Positions 46,466 to 57,243 of a stretch of 64,000 nucleotides of DNA are shown here, piece after piece. The notes under the pieces are model-generated. The model was not told the DNA's origin and made no database searches. It saw only the letters and a list, made by a program, of their open reading frames with translations. Both the position numbers and the translations under genes were made by a program. The stretch covers positions 806,001 to 870,000 of the forward strand of contig KQ964252.1 of the NCBI GenBank assembly GCA_001566295.1, in the 5' to 3' direction. The first letter of the stretch is position 1. Every line of letters begins with the position of its first letter. The DNA comes from Microdochium bolleyi. Its lineage: Eukaryota; Ascomycota; Sordariomycetes; Xylariales; Microdochiaceae.

Positions 46466-48044
46466 TCAGTCCACATCATCCGCCGATGTCTCTTGCGTCG
46501 CCATCCCATTGCTGACAGGCACGGGCTTCGTCGCGCTCGACTGGGGATAATGGTCCACCGTGCCGTCTCCCTTAATGACACCAATTCGATCGTAGAAGGA
46601 CCTTGCCCGGATGTACGGGTCCAGCTGCCAGTACTGCTGCCGCAGCTTCTTGGCGACGCCATTTCGCTCCACCAGCAAGGCCTTGCGCTTTTCGGCATCA
46701 CCCTCATGAATCCACGCAGCGGTGTGTGACTCAAAGTCCTTGTACAGCGCCTCACGCTCCTGGAGGAGCTTGGCGCGCGTGGCGATGTCCTTCATCTTGT
46801 CGTTCTCACCTGGGACAGGCTCCATGTACTTAAATGTCCAGTCCTCTGGGCCGTCTAGGTATTTGGGTATCCTATCCTTGTCGATGAACTCCTCGAGGTC
46901 CTTGGCTGAGTTGGTAAAGTGCACTTTACTCGCGACAACGGGGTCGAGCCAGCCCCGGATGATCTTCCAGATGCCTATAAAAGACGGTTCAGCACGAAGT
47001 ACAACAATACTAAAGAGGCAGCACGCCGAGTCGACTTACCTTGAAACACCCATGGCGACTTGTGAATCAGCACAACACCCAGACTTTCCGGGTAGTTGGC
47101 CTCGAAGCATTTGATCATAAACTTCACAGGTGCATAATCCTGTCTCATTGTCAGCCTTGTGCAGCATCTATGCTCAAATTGGTGAACTTACCATATTAGC
47201 GAGTGAGAACCCAGTCATGTCAAACATGACACACTGCAGGATTATTAGCTGGACACTCGCTATGATCTTGTGACAGTCAACTTACGCCAGTGTCCGCGGG
47301 AGGCGTCAGCATCAGCCGCGACGTCTCAATGAGGTACACAGTGTATCTCTCAAGACTCTCTTGCGACTGCTCGCCAGCCTTGTGGAGCCGCGCATGGGCA
47401 ATGGACATTGGTCTACCGCTCTTGTCGACACCGTGGATGTATGTCTTTGCGAGGCGCATCTGTGACAGGAAGTCGCTCGCGGCCTGCTTGAGCTCGGCAT
47501 TACTACCAGCTTCGTGCTCGACAGCCTGCTTCTCTCCATTGAGCATGATGTCGTCGTCCACGTGCGCCTCGTCGGCGCGCCAGTTCATACATGACATGAG
47601 CATGACGAGAGCTTTATGTTCATCCCACTTGCGCGCGCGCAGGAAGCGCAGCAGCAGTGCGTCCGGGTGGTCATGCTTGACCATACTCCAGATCGTGGAC
47701 CGGATCTGCTCGGGTGTGTGCTTCGCAAGTGTCTCGTGGTACGCTTTGGTCTCGCCCCATTTATCGTCGGCATCGTTGGCCTTGATGGCATCGTCCGTAG
47801 TCTTGGAAGACTTGTCGCCGTCTTTGTCCTTCTTCTTGAAGAGAGAAAGGCCTCGCTTCTTCTTCGCCTTGTCTCCTGCAACCTCGGCCTCCTGACCTGA
47901 TACAGACGCAGGTACCGATTCGGCCTCGTGCTCGCCCTCGTTGGAGAATACGCCGCAAGTCTGGAGGAACAGAGTCCAGAACCTCCGGAGCGCTTCGTCC
48001 TGCTCCGGTGTCAGGTTGCCCGGGCGGCCCGGAAGAGCATCCAT
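46466..48044 (-). CDS. CRAL-TRIO (Sec14-like) lipid-transfer protein
   Basis: Sec14-superfamily protein expected to bind and move phosphatidylinositol or other lipids between membranes. Four exons (48044-47286, 47233-47192, 47139-47040, 46974-46466) give 469 residues. After LPGRPGNLTPEQDEALRRFW (CRAL-TRIO N domain) comes a Lys-rich insert (KAKKKRGLSLFKKKDKDGDK), then HPDALLLRFLRARKWDEHKALVML. The lipid-binding domain has YIHGVDKSGRPMSIAHARLH, ERYTVYLIETSRLML, GCVMFDMTGFSLANMDYAPVKF and NYPESLGVVLIHKSPWVF. The C-terminal half past about residue 320 (IPKYLDGPEDWTFKYMEP onward) is a family-specific extension. The start is uncertain: the frame remains open to a Met at 48575, adding 177 residues with an Arg/Ser-rich start and a hydrophobic segment. 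The shorter start is used because conservation begins there. Confidence 0.88.
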
Positions 48045-49301
48045 GTCGTCGTCTGGTACGTAAGAAAGCTCGGAAGGATGAGAGACGCTTGCCGACGGCT
48101 CTGTCGGGGTCGTGAGGCTGTATGCGCCAACGGCGACGCCGACAACGAGCAGGGAAAGTATGTAGATGCCCGGGGAGACCTGGCTGAGAAGATGCGCGTG
48201 ATCGCGTGATCTTTGCTGGTCGGCACCGGTAGCACAGACAAGCACCGGACAACGAGCTCTCGGGAGCTCGTGCTGTGTGACGGAGGTAGGATCTCGCTGT
48301 TGGCGTGCTTGAGAAATGTGGGAGGCACGCAATCCGGGGGCGGGAGGATCCGAGAAGCGTTGAAGCCGGCCAGTGGTTGTGGTGGTGGGGGTTGGTGGTG
48401 ACGCAGGTTGGGGCTCTTTGCACAGCGGAGCTGGACGCGAATGGGGCGCAGCTAACACGAGCGGGACATTGGCGGGAGAACGGAATCTTACTCTGGCAGT
48501 CCGCGCACTCTGGGACAGACGTGTGCAAGCGAGAGCTGACTGCATTGAGCCTGCCGGTGCCCTGATCAGTGGCATTGGTCTGACTTCGACTCGGCACAGC
48601 CGTGTGGTGGTTCGCAGTCCGGCTCAGCTCGGAATGACGAGACAGGGAGCTGGGCAAGTGTGGACAATGACGAAAGCTTCCCCAAGACCCCAATTGCGAA
48701 CACCCAAAAGCCCACGAGGTGATTGGGGCTACACTTCACGCTACGTCAGAGACCGGCAAAGTGGATATGGGAGGGTCCTGTCAACCTCTGTTTTAAAGAG
48801 TAGAAACAGCGGGTTGAATCGACATATGGACATTGCAGCCCATGCAAGAATGCGATTCTCTAGCCGGAGGCTATCAGTGGCTGGCGACTCGACGCTTGAG
48901 GACTTGGAAACCCGCGACGTCAATGGAAGATGGAGGATGCAGCATAGTAGATATTGTGTATTGCCTTGACAGCAAATGACTAATTAGGCGGTTAGCTCAA
49001 GTGCATGAGGCCTTCTGCACACCGATTTTGTCCCGGGTCGACCCTCGTTGCGAAAACAGCGGCGGCCTCGGAGGAAGTAGATCGCGACACGCGGGGGATT
49101 TGTCCAACCAAGGTGGGGGGAGCTCAAGAGTCTGGCTCTGTGCAAGCACCACCATACAACAACCACAACAAACACCGCTATAGCGGCCACGACAACTTCG
49201 CAGATGCTTCTCAGCGACACAAGTTATAGAAAATAGGCTTGGTTGAATGCGAAACGCCTACCACTGGCTATACATATGCGATTCCGACACCAGCATCTAC
49301 C
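48045..49301. other. Divergent region CRAL-TRIO gene/dam1
   Basis: 1.26 kb. The part next to the CRAL-TRIO start (to 48575) may be coding if the longer start is used. The rest shows no gene; a weak tRNA-like stretch at 48985-49050 was rejected. Confidence 0.55.
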
Positions 49302-50119
49302 ATGACTGGCCCGACTCCCGACAGTGCCCATAGGCCACGCTCAACTTCGCGATCGCGTCCCACGACACCTCTGCGCCCCTCGTCGCGCTCATCTTTCCGC
49401 GAGTCCGCCCAGCGCAGCACGAATGGTGGTGCCGACCCGTTTCCACTCAATGCGTTTGAGCCTGCGTTTGCCGAGCTTGCCGATGCCGTTACAGACCTCG
49501 AAGCCAACATGATGCATTTCCAGCTCATGCATGAGAGTCTAGCGCGATTCAGCGAGGACTTCGCCAGTTTCCTCTACGGGCTCAACATGAACGCCTTTTG
49601 CGTCGACTTTCCAGAAGTGAGCACTCGGTGGGACTGGGAATCACTGACAATAACATCATGTATGCTGATTACGGCACACGCGTAGGGTCCGATTGCAGAT
49701 TCGTTCCGCAGGGCAAGAGACTACGAAGCAGAGGCTGGTGAGATATATTGAAACTCTGGTTCTACATGGAAACATGGTCGGGATTGACATGCGACTCCAG
49801 GTTCTTCCCGGCCGGCAAGTGAGCGAGGGGATATAGATGCCGAGAGCACTTTCATGTGAGTGGCTCCCAAGTTGAGCTTGAACGGGTTCGATGACCATCG
49901 CTGATCATCTAAATGTCCTCCAGGACCACCGATACCACATTCGTAGAGAACCCGTCCACGAGCTCGAAACCCACCCCGAAGAAGTTTGCCAACACAGACA
50001 CGAGGCAGTCGCGACCGCCGGGCTCTTCGAGAGGCGGGCCACAAACAACCCGAGGCAGAGGAACAACAAGAGGCCGGACAAGTGGTCTCGTACCCCCAAG
50101 AGCTCGCGGACTTCGATGA
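49302..50119 (+). CDS. dam1: DASH/Dam1 complex subunit Dam1
   Basis: Component of the ring complex that couples kinetochores to spindle microtubules. Four exons (49302-49616, 49686-49737, 49801-49855, 49924-50119) give 205 residues. The N-terminus is Ser/Thr/Arg-rich (HRPRSTSRSRPTTPLRPSSR), a likely Aurora-kinase-regulated region. The diagnostic core is FAELADAVTDLEANMMHFQL, MHESLARFSEDFASFLYGLN and MNAFCVDFPEGPIADSFRRA. The C-terminus is basic, Gly/Arg/Thr-rich (TTRGRGTTRGRTSGLVPP), suited to tubulin binding. The internal exons are tiny (52 and 55 nt) but restore one frame. An in-frame upstream Met at 49239 would add 21 residues (MVECETPTTGYTYAIPTPAS); the downstream start is preferred for its ACCATGA context. 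Confidence 0.92.
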
Positions 50120-50400
50120 GAACACGAAATAATGACTCCAACATGAGACAGTGTTTGCCTCCTGTCTTGTGCCGTCACATACCGCAAGGGGCGAGCGGCT
50201 GGAGAGCGATACCGAGACAGAGCCTGGCCGGCGGACCGCGGGCGAATCGCAAACGGGGACTGCGTGGGCACCAGTAGAACCGATTTCTCCCTACCTGGAG
50301 GGCGATAGTGCCAATCAATAACGAAGAAACCCCTGGAACGCCATGCTTGAAAACCCATCTATCGAACCGTTTTGTCTGCAGGGTGCGCGCTCGTTACGCT

Positions 50401-50910
50401 TCATATAGCCATGGAATCCTCGCCGTTCTCGATCGTCTCGTTGCGGCGTTGCGGGCCGACATTGTCGGTAGAGATGCCCACGGCGGCTTCGGCCTCCTTC
50501 TGCGTGTAAGGCTCCTCGGCGAGCTGCTTGACCCTGTTGAACGGAAGAATGTGCATGTCAGCACGGTGCGATAGACAGGAGAGTCGGAGCCGCGCTAGGC
50601 AGCGAAGACGCGGAACGAGATGCCATAGCGCCATGCCACGACACCCTCTTTTTTCATTGGGCAAAGAAACATTGACTGACCTTCGCTTGTGAGGCTTGCT
50701 CTTGGCGTGTCTGACGAGGCTGACCTCGGTTTCGAACCACTTGGCGCACTCGACGCAGTACCACTTGCCCAGCCCGGGCAGATCTTCGGGCGCCTTGGTG
50801 TCTTGATACTGCTTGAGGTGCTTAGGTGACAGCATGTCGGCCTTGACTTGGTCGAGGTCGCGCAGGTGCCTCCTCGTCTTGGTCAGGGTACGCTTGTTGC
50901 CGACGCCCAT
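50401..50910 (-). CDS. bud20: Bud20-like C2H2 zinc-finger ribosome biogenesis factor
   Basis: Shuttling pre-60S factor that helps export large ribosomal subunits. Two exons (50910-50681, 50533-50401) give 120 residues. The basic N-terminus MGVGNKRTLTKTRRHLRDLDQVKADM is typical of Bud20/ZNF593. The zinc finger is WYCVECAKWFETEVSLVRHAKSKPHKRR (Cys-X2-Cys ... His-X5-His). After the intron, VKQLAEEPYTQKEAEAAVGI is the conserved C-terminal helix. The length matches the family. The gene converges on dam1 and is divergent from aco1 across 2.4 kb. Confidence 0.95.
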   Translation of the reverse strand: MGVGNKRTLTKTRRHLRDLDQVKADMLSPKHLKQYQDTKAPEDLPGLGKWYCVECAKWFETEVSLVRHAKSKPHKRRSVNVSLPNEKRGCRGMALWHLVPRLRCLARLRLSCLSHRADMHILPFNRVKQLAEEPYTQKEAEAAVGISTDNVGPQRRNETIENGEDSMAI

Positions 50911-53326
50911 CTTGTATGTTTGTGGTAGACGTTTAATGCGGAATTTTCGGAGCCGTGCAATGTTGGCTGAAGTGGCCAATGTCGCGATCGTTTGCTGTTG
51001 GTGCTGGTACTGCCTGGTGCTTGGTGCTGATGATGGACTCCGATGCCGATAAGATCTTTCGCCAACCTCACTGCAGGATGGCTCGAGGGAAAATTTTGGT
51101 GGGGTCTGCGGGGCGGGCCCTGAAAGTGGTAGAAATGTGGATCTGGCCATGTCCTTGGCAATCTGGAAGTTGGGTACCATCATGACCAACAGTTGACATT
51201 GAAGTGACAGCATGGGCTCCTGATCAAGGTGAGACTGCAACGGAACATGCTATAGAGTCTGGGGTTTTCTGTTGTCTTCGCTGGTCACCTCTTACCTCGA
51301 TCCATGCTTTCACAGTCCGGCGCGGCGAGTGCTTGTGCTGGAATTGATGTAGAAACATTGCCACTGGAAGAAGCCCCGAGAGCTGGGAAGGTCCCATGAA
51401 GAGTGGTTTTCAATAAAGGTATTCAATTGGCCAGACCATCGCGTCTGGACCGAAAACGCCTTTGTCACCTTTTGGCCGGAGGTTGCAAGGTACGTGTAGT
51501 ATGGTGTGTGCAAACACGGAAGAGAATGGCCGGGCCGGGCATTTGACAACGGCCGCTACGGAGTACATAGACTTGTGCACAAGCCTGCAACTTGAGGTCG
51601 CGGCCAAGCACCAGGGATGTTCCGATGTGGTATAAGACCGGCGAGGTCTTTATAGTGGTGTTGTTAAGAAATAGAATCAGGGCGATAAGAAATTGATTTG
51701 GCTCCCTGCTGCATTCAATCGATTTATTGCGCATATCTTGCTAGCTTCTCCTCGCGGATCTCGCAGAGCAACATTCAGCAGCATGAGCTCCTTGACAGCA
51801 GCCCTCATGCAGGAATAAACAATGCGTGACATTGCATTGCCAAACATGGCAGAAGCAGATGCTCGTGATCAGTCAAACGCCCAATCTCGGCACATGCTCC
51901 CCACATGGCCGAGGATAAAGGTCTCCCTTCGACGATGCGATTCGGCTCGGGACACCCATGCACAAGTCAGGCTGCTCGCTGTGGGACTTTGATCCCTGGA
52001 CCAAGAGGTTTGAGCTGTGTGGTTACTGGACAGGGAAGAAAAAAAAAAGCTCAGACAACACCGCGCTTGTGAGTGCGCTTGCACATGTCCGAGCGGCCGA
52101 CGGAGGAACACAGTGTGTTTCCATTAAGGCCAACACCAAATACACAGGTCTGCTAGATGTCGTTGATCACCACAGGTTACCCACCTCGCATCAATGACAT
52201 CAGACGGAAGGCTTGCCCCTGCGAAATGTGATGCAGGAGCTTCTCGCAACTTCAAAATATGGATTGAGGCTGTTTCTCAGAGATTGGCATGGCCATCACG
52301 GTTTTGTGCTCTGCTCCTGCAAAGTGTGGGTGAAGCGGAAGAGCACTGTGGCTCCATCGTGCATGCCCGACCGCAAGCGTCAAAACAGTCCCCATCTCGC
52401 GATGGAGCCCCCGCGGCCGGGCCCCAGCTGCCAGGAAATAGCGACACGCGCCGGCTACAACTGGCATGCGGCACGCTGGGGCTCTGGCCGGGCGAGCGTC
52501 TCGGGGCAACGGCGTTACGAGGGGGCCATGGTGTGGAAGCTCCGAGCCCAGGCTCGTTGGCCATGGGGCGTTTCGCACCTGGGAAAGATGAAAACTTTTG
52601 CAAACGAGGCAACACAAAATACAATGACCTCACCGAGGATCGGCTGTGCATGCACAAGAGCATCTGCAGGACACGGCTGAGCAACACGTCCGTGGCTGCA
52701 GACTACCAGCTTGCGAGCTGGGCTGGGAAAGCGAGTCGAAGGTGGGATGGACGGCGGAGCGAATCGTGGGCTGGCCACTGGGCCAGGAGTGCTCAAGTGT
52801 TTCAAGCAGGGTGAGGTCACAGCCCGCACCTCAGAGGTAATCGTGTTCCGTCTGATTCGTCCGCTGGGCCGGGAGGACATGGGGCCCGGCGTAGTGGGGC
52901 CTGGTGATAGCCGAGCAAAGTACTCTCCGTGCCGTAGAGGTAACGGCCCTGGGCACTGTCCCGCCAGCCGGTACCAGCACCCCGACCCCAGGTACAAGCC
53001 GCTTCTCCAACCAGGCTTGCTCGGCCCAGGCCCGTCGCTGCTCACCTCCATCACGGCCGGCGGCCACCACCAAATCCACGCACGCATCCAGCAACCACCC
53101 CGGCAGGCGACACAAACTCCCACACGCTCTGCCCACGACTCCACATTTTCCCTCGGCCTGTGCTGCGTACTTAGCCCTCCTCCTCCTCTCTTTCCGTCAC
53201 GAAGCCCGGTCCTCTCTTCCCTCCCCCCTCAATCCCATTTCAGGACGCTCTCCCGGTCGACAGCTCCTGCTCTTCTTGTGTCCGTCCTCAGCCTGCTACC
53301 ACAGCTCTCAGGATCTGGAATTCACA
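50911..53326. other. Divergent promoter region bud20/aco1
   Basis: 2.4 kb. The last 250 bp before aco1 are pyrimidine-rich (CCTCCTCCTCTC, TCTTCCCTCCCC), as in highly expressed fungal promoters. Long open frames between 52194 and 53430 overlap one another in this biased sequence and carry no domain. No gene was recognised. Confidence 0.6.
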
Positions 53327-56204
53327 ATGATGGCCACACGCCCGGCTCTGGGCAGCCTCGCCCGCTCGCGGGTTGCTGCCGCCCTCGGCTCTCGCCGCTG
53401 CATGGCCACCGTCTCCGACTCCCCTCTTGACAAGAAGGTATGTCTGCCCGGTGCAAACTGTCGCCTTGGGCTCCACGAGCTCTGAAGACGTGGCAAGGCA
53501 CAAGCAGTCGTCGCTTGTGTGTGCCTGCTGCTGTCGTGAATTTTGCGCATTTGAGCTGACTGGGTGGGGTTGTGGTAAAACAGGTCAAGCAGAACAACTG
53601 GGAGGAGGGTAACTTTATCAACTATAAGAAGTTCTCCGAGAACATCGCCATTGTCCGCAGCCGTCTCAACCGCCCGCTCACCTACGGTGAGAAGATCCTC
53701 TACTCTCACTTGGACGACCCGCACGGCCAGGACCTCGAGCGTGGTGTCTCCTACCTCAAGCTCCGCCCCGACCGCGTTGCCTGCCAGGATGCCACCGCCC
53801 AGATGGCCATCCTGCAGTTCATGTCTGCTGGCATGCCCTCGGTTGCCAACCCTACCACCGTACACTGCGATCACTTGATCGAGGCCCAGCTCGGCGGCTC
53901 TAAGGATCTCGCCCGCGCCAACGACATCAACAAGGAGGTCTACGACTTCCTCGCCTCCGCTTGCGCCAAGTTCAACATTGGTTTCTGGAAGCCCGGCTCT
54001 GGTATCATCCACCAGATCCTTCTTGAGAACTATGCTTTCCCCGGTGGTCTGCTCATCGGCACTGATTCGCACACTCCCAACGGTGCCGGTCTCGGTATGG
54101 CCGCCATTGGTGTCGGCGGTGCTGATGCCGTCGATGTGTAAGTGGAACTTGTGAGACTAGGCTTTGAGCAACTTGCTGACGTTTTACACCAGGATGGCAA
54201 ACCTGCCCTGGGAGCTCAAGGCCCCCAAGTACATCCGCGTCAACCTCACGGGCAAGCTCTCTGGATGGGCCTCGCCCAAGGATATCATCACTAAGCTGTA
54301 AGTTCAATGTCCTCCTCTCGGACAAGTCACATTGACTAACAATTACATCCACAGCGGTTTGTTGACAACTACCTGACATTGTCTGTAATTCGATACACTA
54401 ATCATTTAATATACAGCTGGTCTCACCACTGTCAAGGGCGGAACAGGGGCTATAATGGAGTATACAGGCGAAGGCCTCGACTCCATCTCCTGCACCGGCA
54501 TGGGGTAAGTTCTTACACAATATTTCTAAAATAGTATATACTTGGACTAACGTTATTTTACTTAACCAGAACGATCGGCAACATGGCAGGGACCCCCCTC
54601 TTACTCAGTAAAATTATTTTAATATCTTGCTAACTTCTTGACAGGGTGCTGAAATTGGAGCCACCACTTCCGTCTTCCCCTTCAACGAGCGGATGTACGA
54701 CTACCTCAAGGCCACAAACCGCCAGGCCATCGGCGACTACGCTCGGTCCTATGCCGACGGTCTCAAGGCGGACGAAGGCGCCGAGTACGATGCCAGCTAC
54801 GAGATCGATCTGTCGACCCTAGAGCCGCACATTAATGGCCCATTCACCCCCGACTTGGCCACACCTCTCTCCAAGTTCGCCGAGACTGCCAAGGCCAACA
54901 ACTGGCCCACGGAGGTCAAGGCTACCCTGATCGGCTCCTGCACAAACTCCTCGTACGAGGATATGTCTCGCGCTGCTCACATTGCTCGGGATGCTCTTGA
55001 CCACGGCCTGAAGGCCAAGATGGGCTTCTTCGTCTCCCCTGGCTCTGAGCAGATCCGCGCTACCATTGCTCGCGATGGCCAGCTTCAGACCTTTGAGGAG
55101 TTCGGTGGTTCCGTCCTCGCCAACGCTTGCGGTCCTTGCATCGGTCAGTGGGACCGCCAGGACGTCAAGAAGGGCGAGAAGAACAGCATTGTCACCTCTT
55201 TCAACCGCAACTTCACTGGTCGCAACGACGGCAACCCCGCCACTCACTGCTTCGTCACCTCTCCCGACATGGTTCTGGCCATGGCTATCGGTGGCTCCCT
55301 GACATTCAACCCCGCTACCGACAAGCTCAAGGACAAGGATGGCAACGAGTTCATGCTTACTCCTCCCACTGGCATCGAGGGTCTTCCTGCCAAGGGCTAC
55401 GACCCTGGTGAGAACACCTACCAGGCCCCCCCCGCCGACCGCGAGTCCGTCGAGGTTAAGGTTTCCCCTACCTCTGACCGTCTCCAGGTCCTCTCCCCTT
55501 TCAAGCCTTGGGACGGCAAGGACGCCAAGGACTTGCCCATCTTGATCAAGGCTCAGGGCAAGACTACCACCGACCACATCTCGATGGCTGGTCCCTGGCT
55601 CAAGTACCGTGGCCATTTGGACAACATCTCCAACAACTTGCTCATTGGTGCTACCAACGAGGCCAACGGTGAGGCCAACAAGGTCCAGAACTACACCAAC
55701 GGCGAGTGGGGTGCCGTCCCTGCCGTTGCCCGTGACTACAAGGCCAAGGGTATCAAGTGGGTTGTTGTCGGTGACTGGAACTACGGCGAGGGTTCCTCGC
55801 GTGAGCACGCTGCCCTGCAGCCCCGCCACCTTGGCGGTCTTGCCATCATCGTCCGCTCATTCGCTCGCATTCACGAGACCAACTTGAAGAAGCAGGGTAT
55901 GCTTCCTCTCACTTTCGATGAGCCTGCCGACTACGACAAGATCAAGCCCGAGGACCGCGTAAGTCAACTTTTTGAGTTCCCGCCCCACACTCGGTTCGTG
56001 GAAACATGGCTAACACAACTTCGTGACTAGATCGACATTCCCTGCACCAAGCTCGCTCCTGGTGTTCCTCTTGTCGCTACCGTCCACCCCAAGTCTGGCG
56101 AGGCCTTCGAGGTCAAGCTCAACCACACCTTCAACGAACCCCAGGTCGAGTGGTTCAAGAACGGCAGCGCCCTCAACACCATGGCCAAGGCCACCAAGGC
56201 TTAA
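53327..56204 (+). CDS. aco1: Mitochondrial aconitate hydratase
   Basis: TCA-cycle 4Fe-4S enzyme converting citrate to isocitrate. Eight exons by frame and conservation: 53327-53437, 53584-54137, 54193-54297, 54355-54356, 54417-54504, 54570-54585, 54645-55958, 56031-56204; product 787 residues. A mitochondrial presequence (RPALGSLARSRVAAALGSRR) precedes NNWEEGNFINYKKFSENIAI. Visible motifs are TVHCDHLIEAQ, IGTDSHTPNGAGLGMAAIGVGGADAVD, and cluster ligands at about Cys391 (GSCTNSSYEDM), Cys454 and Cys457 (ANACGPCIGQWDR), plus the swivel domain GDWNYGEGSSREHAALQPR. Codons are strongly C-ending except between about 54417 and 54585. The middle exons are unusual: a 2-nt exon, a 16-nt exon and one GC-AG intron are needed to keep KLAGLTTVKGGTGA and GMGTIGNMGAEIGA in frame. 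Confidence 0.95.
54298..54644 (+). other. Intron cluster in aco1 with 2-nt and 16-nt exons
   Basis: Four introns of 57, 60, 65 and 59 nt: 54298-54354, 54357-54416, 54505-54569, 54586-54644. The first has gtaagt, a gactaac branch and cacag; the second gtttgt, cactaat and tacag; the third gtaagt, gactaac and ccag; the fourth a GC donor (gcaggg), gctaac and gacag. Between the first two remain only the bases CG (54355-54356), which with flanking CT and CTGG read CTC GCT GG (Leu-Ala-Gly). Splicing 54298-54416 as one intron would break the frame; retaining more than CG brings in a stop. Confidence 0.8.
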
Positions 56205-57243
56205 ACGCCTGTATGAGAAGGCTCCGAGCCAGACAGACAGTGTGGCATGGACAGGTTGCACTGGCATTGAGAAGCAGATCGATACCCTCGTGGCGTAAGC
56301 CTCGAAAAATCATGCTCTCTATGATGATGAGACTGCAACGGAAAAAATCCCCGTCATGGCGCAAGAAACGCCGAGCGGTGTGACGAGGTTGAGGATTACA
56401 CAGACACATACAAGCATCCTTTTGGGCATGATATCACTACGGTTCCTTTTTTCTAGCCTTTGTACAAATTCAAGACGTTCTAAAAGTGGGTCGCTGCTCC
56501 TGGTCTATGGCCCGTGTGATTATTTATTTGCTGGATATTGGGCGAGTTCTGCATGCCGTTGCTGTATTTTGGTTTTGGGTTTTGCCATTGGGCTTGGTTC
56601 CTAGTCTATTGGTTTCGACCGGGTCTGGACCTCTGGACCTCTGGACCTCTGGACCTCTCTCTGCATATGAGTGAAACGAATACCTCCTTGTAGGAACAGT
56701 ATAGCAGCAGAAGCCTCTGCCTTTCGGGGTGATCTTGATTGTGTCGTATTGTGATGATACCGTGATGTTGACACTAGGTGCCGGCTATTAAACCGGCCCT
56801 TGTGCTAAGGGAAGTGGTGCAATGTCGGGCTCCACGCTGGTGATATGTCAGCGGGAAGAAGAGGTGGACCCGCAACCGACCGGCGACGCCGCATGCAACT
56901 GTCATCTCTAAATCCATTTCCGCGACCCAACAACTCTTCGTTGTTCTTCCACTCGGCACGACGCGGAGCACACGACAACTCTGGCTATCACCTGCCACTC
57001 CGCGCGCGATCATTCCTTTGCCCCACGGCTTCCTGCCTAGGTTGTCTAACGGTCTCGACCGCCGCACAAAGGGCGTGGCATTTACCGCTGCCCTTCGCAA
57101 GTCCAAGCCATAACGGCTCACGCATCCAACTCCATCAGCCACGAAGACCCTTGCAGCAAGCGAACACCTCGTCACCAGCAGGACCCATAACCCCGACGGG
57201 TTCTAGAACTCGTCATATCAGCCTACTGTCCTCACCCGAGACG
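56205..57243. other. Intergenic: aco1 3' flank and rbd2 promoter
   Basis: 1.04 kb. It holds an 8-bp tandem repeat at 56624-56655 and is T/G-rich around 56500-56760, as in a transcript-end region. An open frame continuous with rbd2 begins at 56845 but shows no conserved sequence before 57244. Confidence 0.6.
56624..56655. repeat. Four copies of TCTGGACC
   Basis: Four perfect head-to-tail 8-bp units (TCTGGACC), about 420 bp past the aco1 stop codon. Minisatellite-like simple repeat. Confidence 0.95.

Noticed and set aside
48985..49050. tRNA-like stretch (TTAGCTCAAG ... GGGTCGACCC)
   Set aside because: It resembles A- and B-boxes but has no foldable acceptor stem, anticodon arm or proper T-loop.
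52194..53430. Overlapping open frames of 206 and 239 codons upstream of and over the aco1 start
   Set aside because: They overlap each other and the pyrimidine-rich aco1 promoter, run into aco1 exon 1 out of frame, and show no conserved sequence.
54819..55829. 336-codon minus-strand open frame
   Set aside because: Antisense to aco1, whose C-ending codons keep the opposite frame free of stops; the product is Val/Leu/Gly-rich with no known domain.
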